From assembly GCA_002376965.1 (NCBI GenBank), contig DFOV01000432.1:1-5968 (forward strand): a DNA stretch of 5,968 bases, written 5' to 3'. The position numbers and the translations under genes are program-made. Below the pieces are notes generated by a model that was given only the letters and a program-made list of their open reading frames with translations, was not told where the DNA came from and did no database searches. This DNA is from Gammaproteobacteria bacterium UBA3532 (GTDB taxonomy: Bacteria; Pseudomonadota; Gammaproteobacteria; Enterobacterales; UBA3532). Numbering within the stretch: the first letter of the stretch is position 1; each line of letters starts with the position of its first letter. Below are positions 5,682 to 5,968 of the stretch, piece by piece.

Positions 5682-5968
5682 ATGCTAGGAAAGATTGCCT
5701 TCATTGGCGGTGGAAATATGGCAAGCAGCTTGATAGGCGGCTTATTAGTTAATGGGCATGATGCTGATGACATTGTGGTAAGTGATCCTAGTGAAGAACA
5801 ATGTGAGCGGGTACTAAACCAGTTTGGCGTCAATACTACATCCAACAATATCACAGCTGCGACCAACGCGGACATCGTGGTATTGGCCATCAAACCACAA
5901 GTCATGACCTCCGTATGCCATCAGCTGGCCAGTGTTGACATGTCGAACAAACTGATTATATCGATAGC
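5682..5968 (+). CDS. proC: Pyrroline-5-carboxylate reductase, 5' part (3' end outside window)
   Basis: ProC reduces 1-pyrroline-5-carboxylate to L-proline with NAD(P)H, the last step of proline synthesis in the cytosol. The first 95 codons are present and the frame is open at the window edge; the family is about 270 residues, so about two thirds is missing. The N-terminal Rossmann fold is clear: KIAFIGGGNMASSLIGGL (4-21) carries the glycine-rich dinucleotide loop, IVVSDPSEEQ (31-40) the second strand, and ADIVVLAIKPQVM (63-75) the conserved AVKPQ-type segment. The third loop glycine is followed by N-M as is typical for P5CR. The gene starts 82 bases after yggS, so it may share its transcript or use its own promoter in the gap. 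Confidence 0.95.
   Translation, partial: MLGKIAFIGGGNMASSLIGGLLVNGHDADDIVVSDPSEEQCERVLNQFGVNTTSNNITAATNADIVVLAIKPQVMTSVCHQLASVDMSNKLIISI

Noticed and set aside
1..5968. Mobile elements, CRISPR arrays, tRNA/rRNA genes or phage genes
   Set aside because: No transposase, integrase, spaced direct repeats, terminal inverted repeats or RNA gene signatures were seen, and the genes are all core functions in conserved order.

Overview
The window is ordinary chromosomal DNA of a gammaproteobacterium, most like the Pseudomonadales/Cellvibrionales-type marine lineages. The basis is protein resemblance (PilT, PilU, YqgE, RuvX and GshB all read as typical Pseudomonas-like family members) and gene order. 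As I remember it, Pseudomonas aeruginosa PAO1 runs proC, yggS, pilT, pilU, a few genes including pyrC/pyrB/pyrR, ruvX, yqgE, tonB3, gshB, pilG. The same genes occur here in the same relative order and orientation, without the intervening block. Base composition looks moderate and even (judged by eye, not computed), with no sign of recent transfer.

Layout. (1) Positions 1-2522, + strand: a tightly packed, overlapping cluster of the 3' part of gshB (glutathione synthetase), a TonB-family energy transducer gene, yqgE (UPF0301/AlgH family) and ruvX/yqgF (RNase H-fold nuclease family). The joints are GTGA, ATGA and an 8-base overlap, which suggests one translationally coupled transcript. (2) Positions 2536-4745, - strand: pilU then pilT in map order, transcribed pilT to pilU, encoding the two type IV pilus retraction ATPases. 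Their operon converges on ruvX with 13 bases between the stop codons. (3) Positions 4746-4924: a divergent intergenic region with a good sigma70-type promoter candidate for pilT. (4) Positions 4925-5599, + strand: yggS (PLP-binding homeostasis protein). Then comes an 82-base gap with a dyad and possible extended -10, followed by the 5' part of proC (pyrroline-5-carboxylate reductase), which runs off the window.

How the genes relate. PilT and PilU power pilus retraction. The TonB-like protein resembles the P. aeruginosa TonB3 group, which has been linked to twitching motility, so its place near pil genes may be functional. gshB, yqgE and ruvX are conserved housekeeping genes. yggS-proC is a widespread pairing of PLP homeostasis and proline synthesis.

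I see no undescribed multi-gene system, mobile element, CRISPR array, tRNA or rRNA. The most interesting non-coding signal is a perfect 11-bp stem-loop inside the tonB coding region. On the opposite strand it has the form of an intrinsic terminator, and it may end antisense read-through from pilT-pilU.
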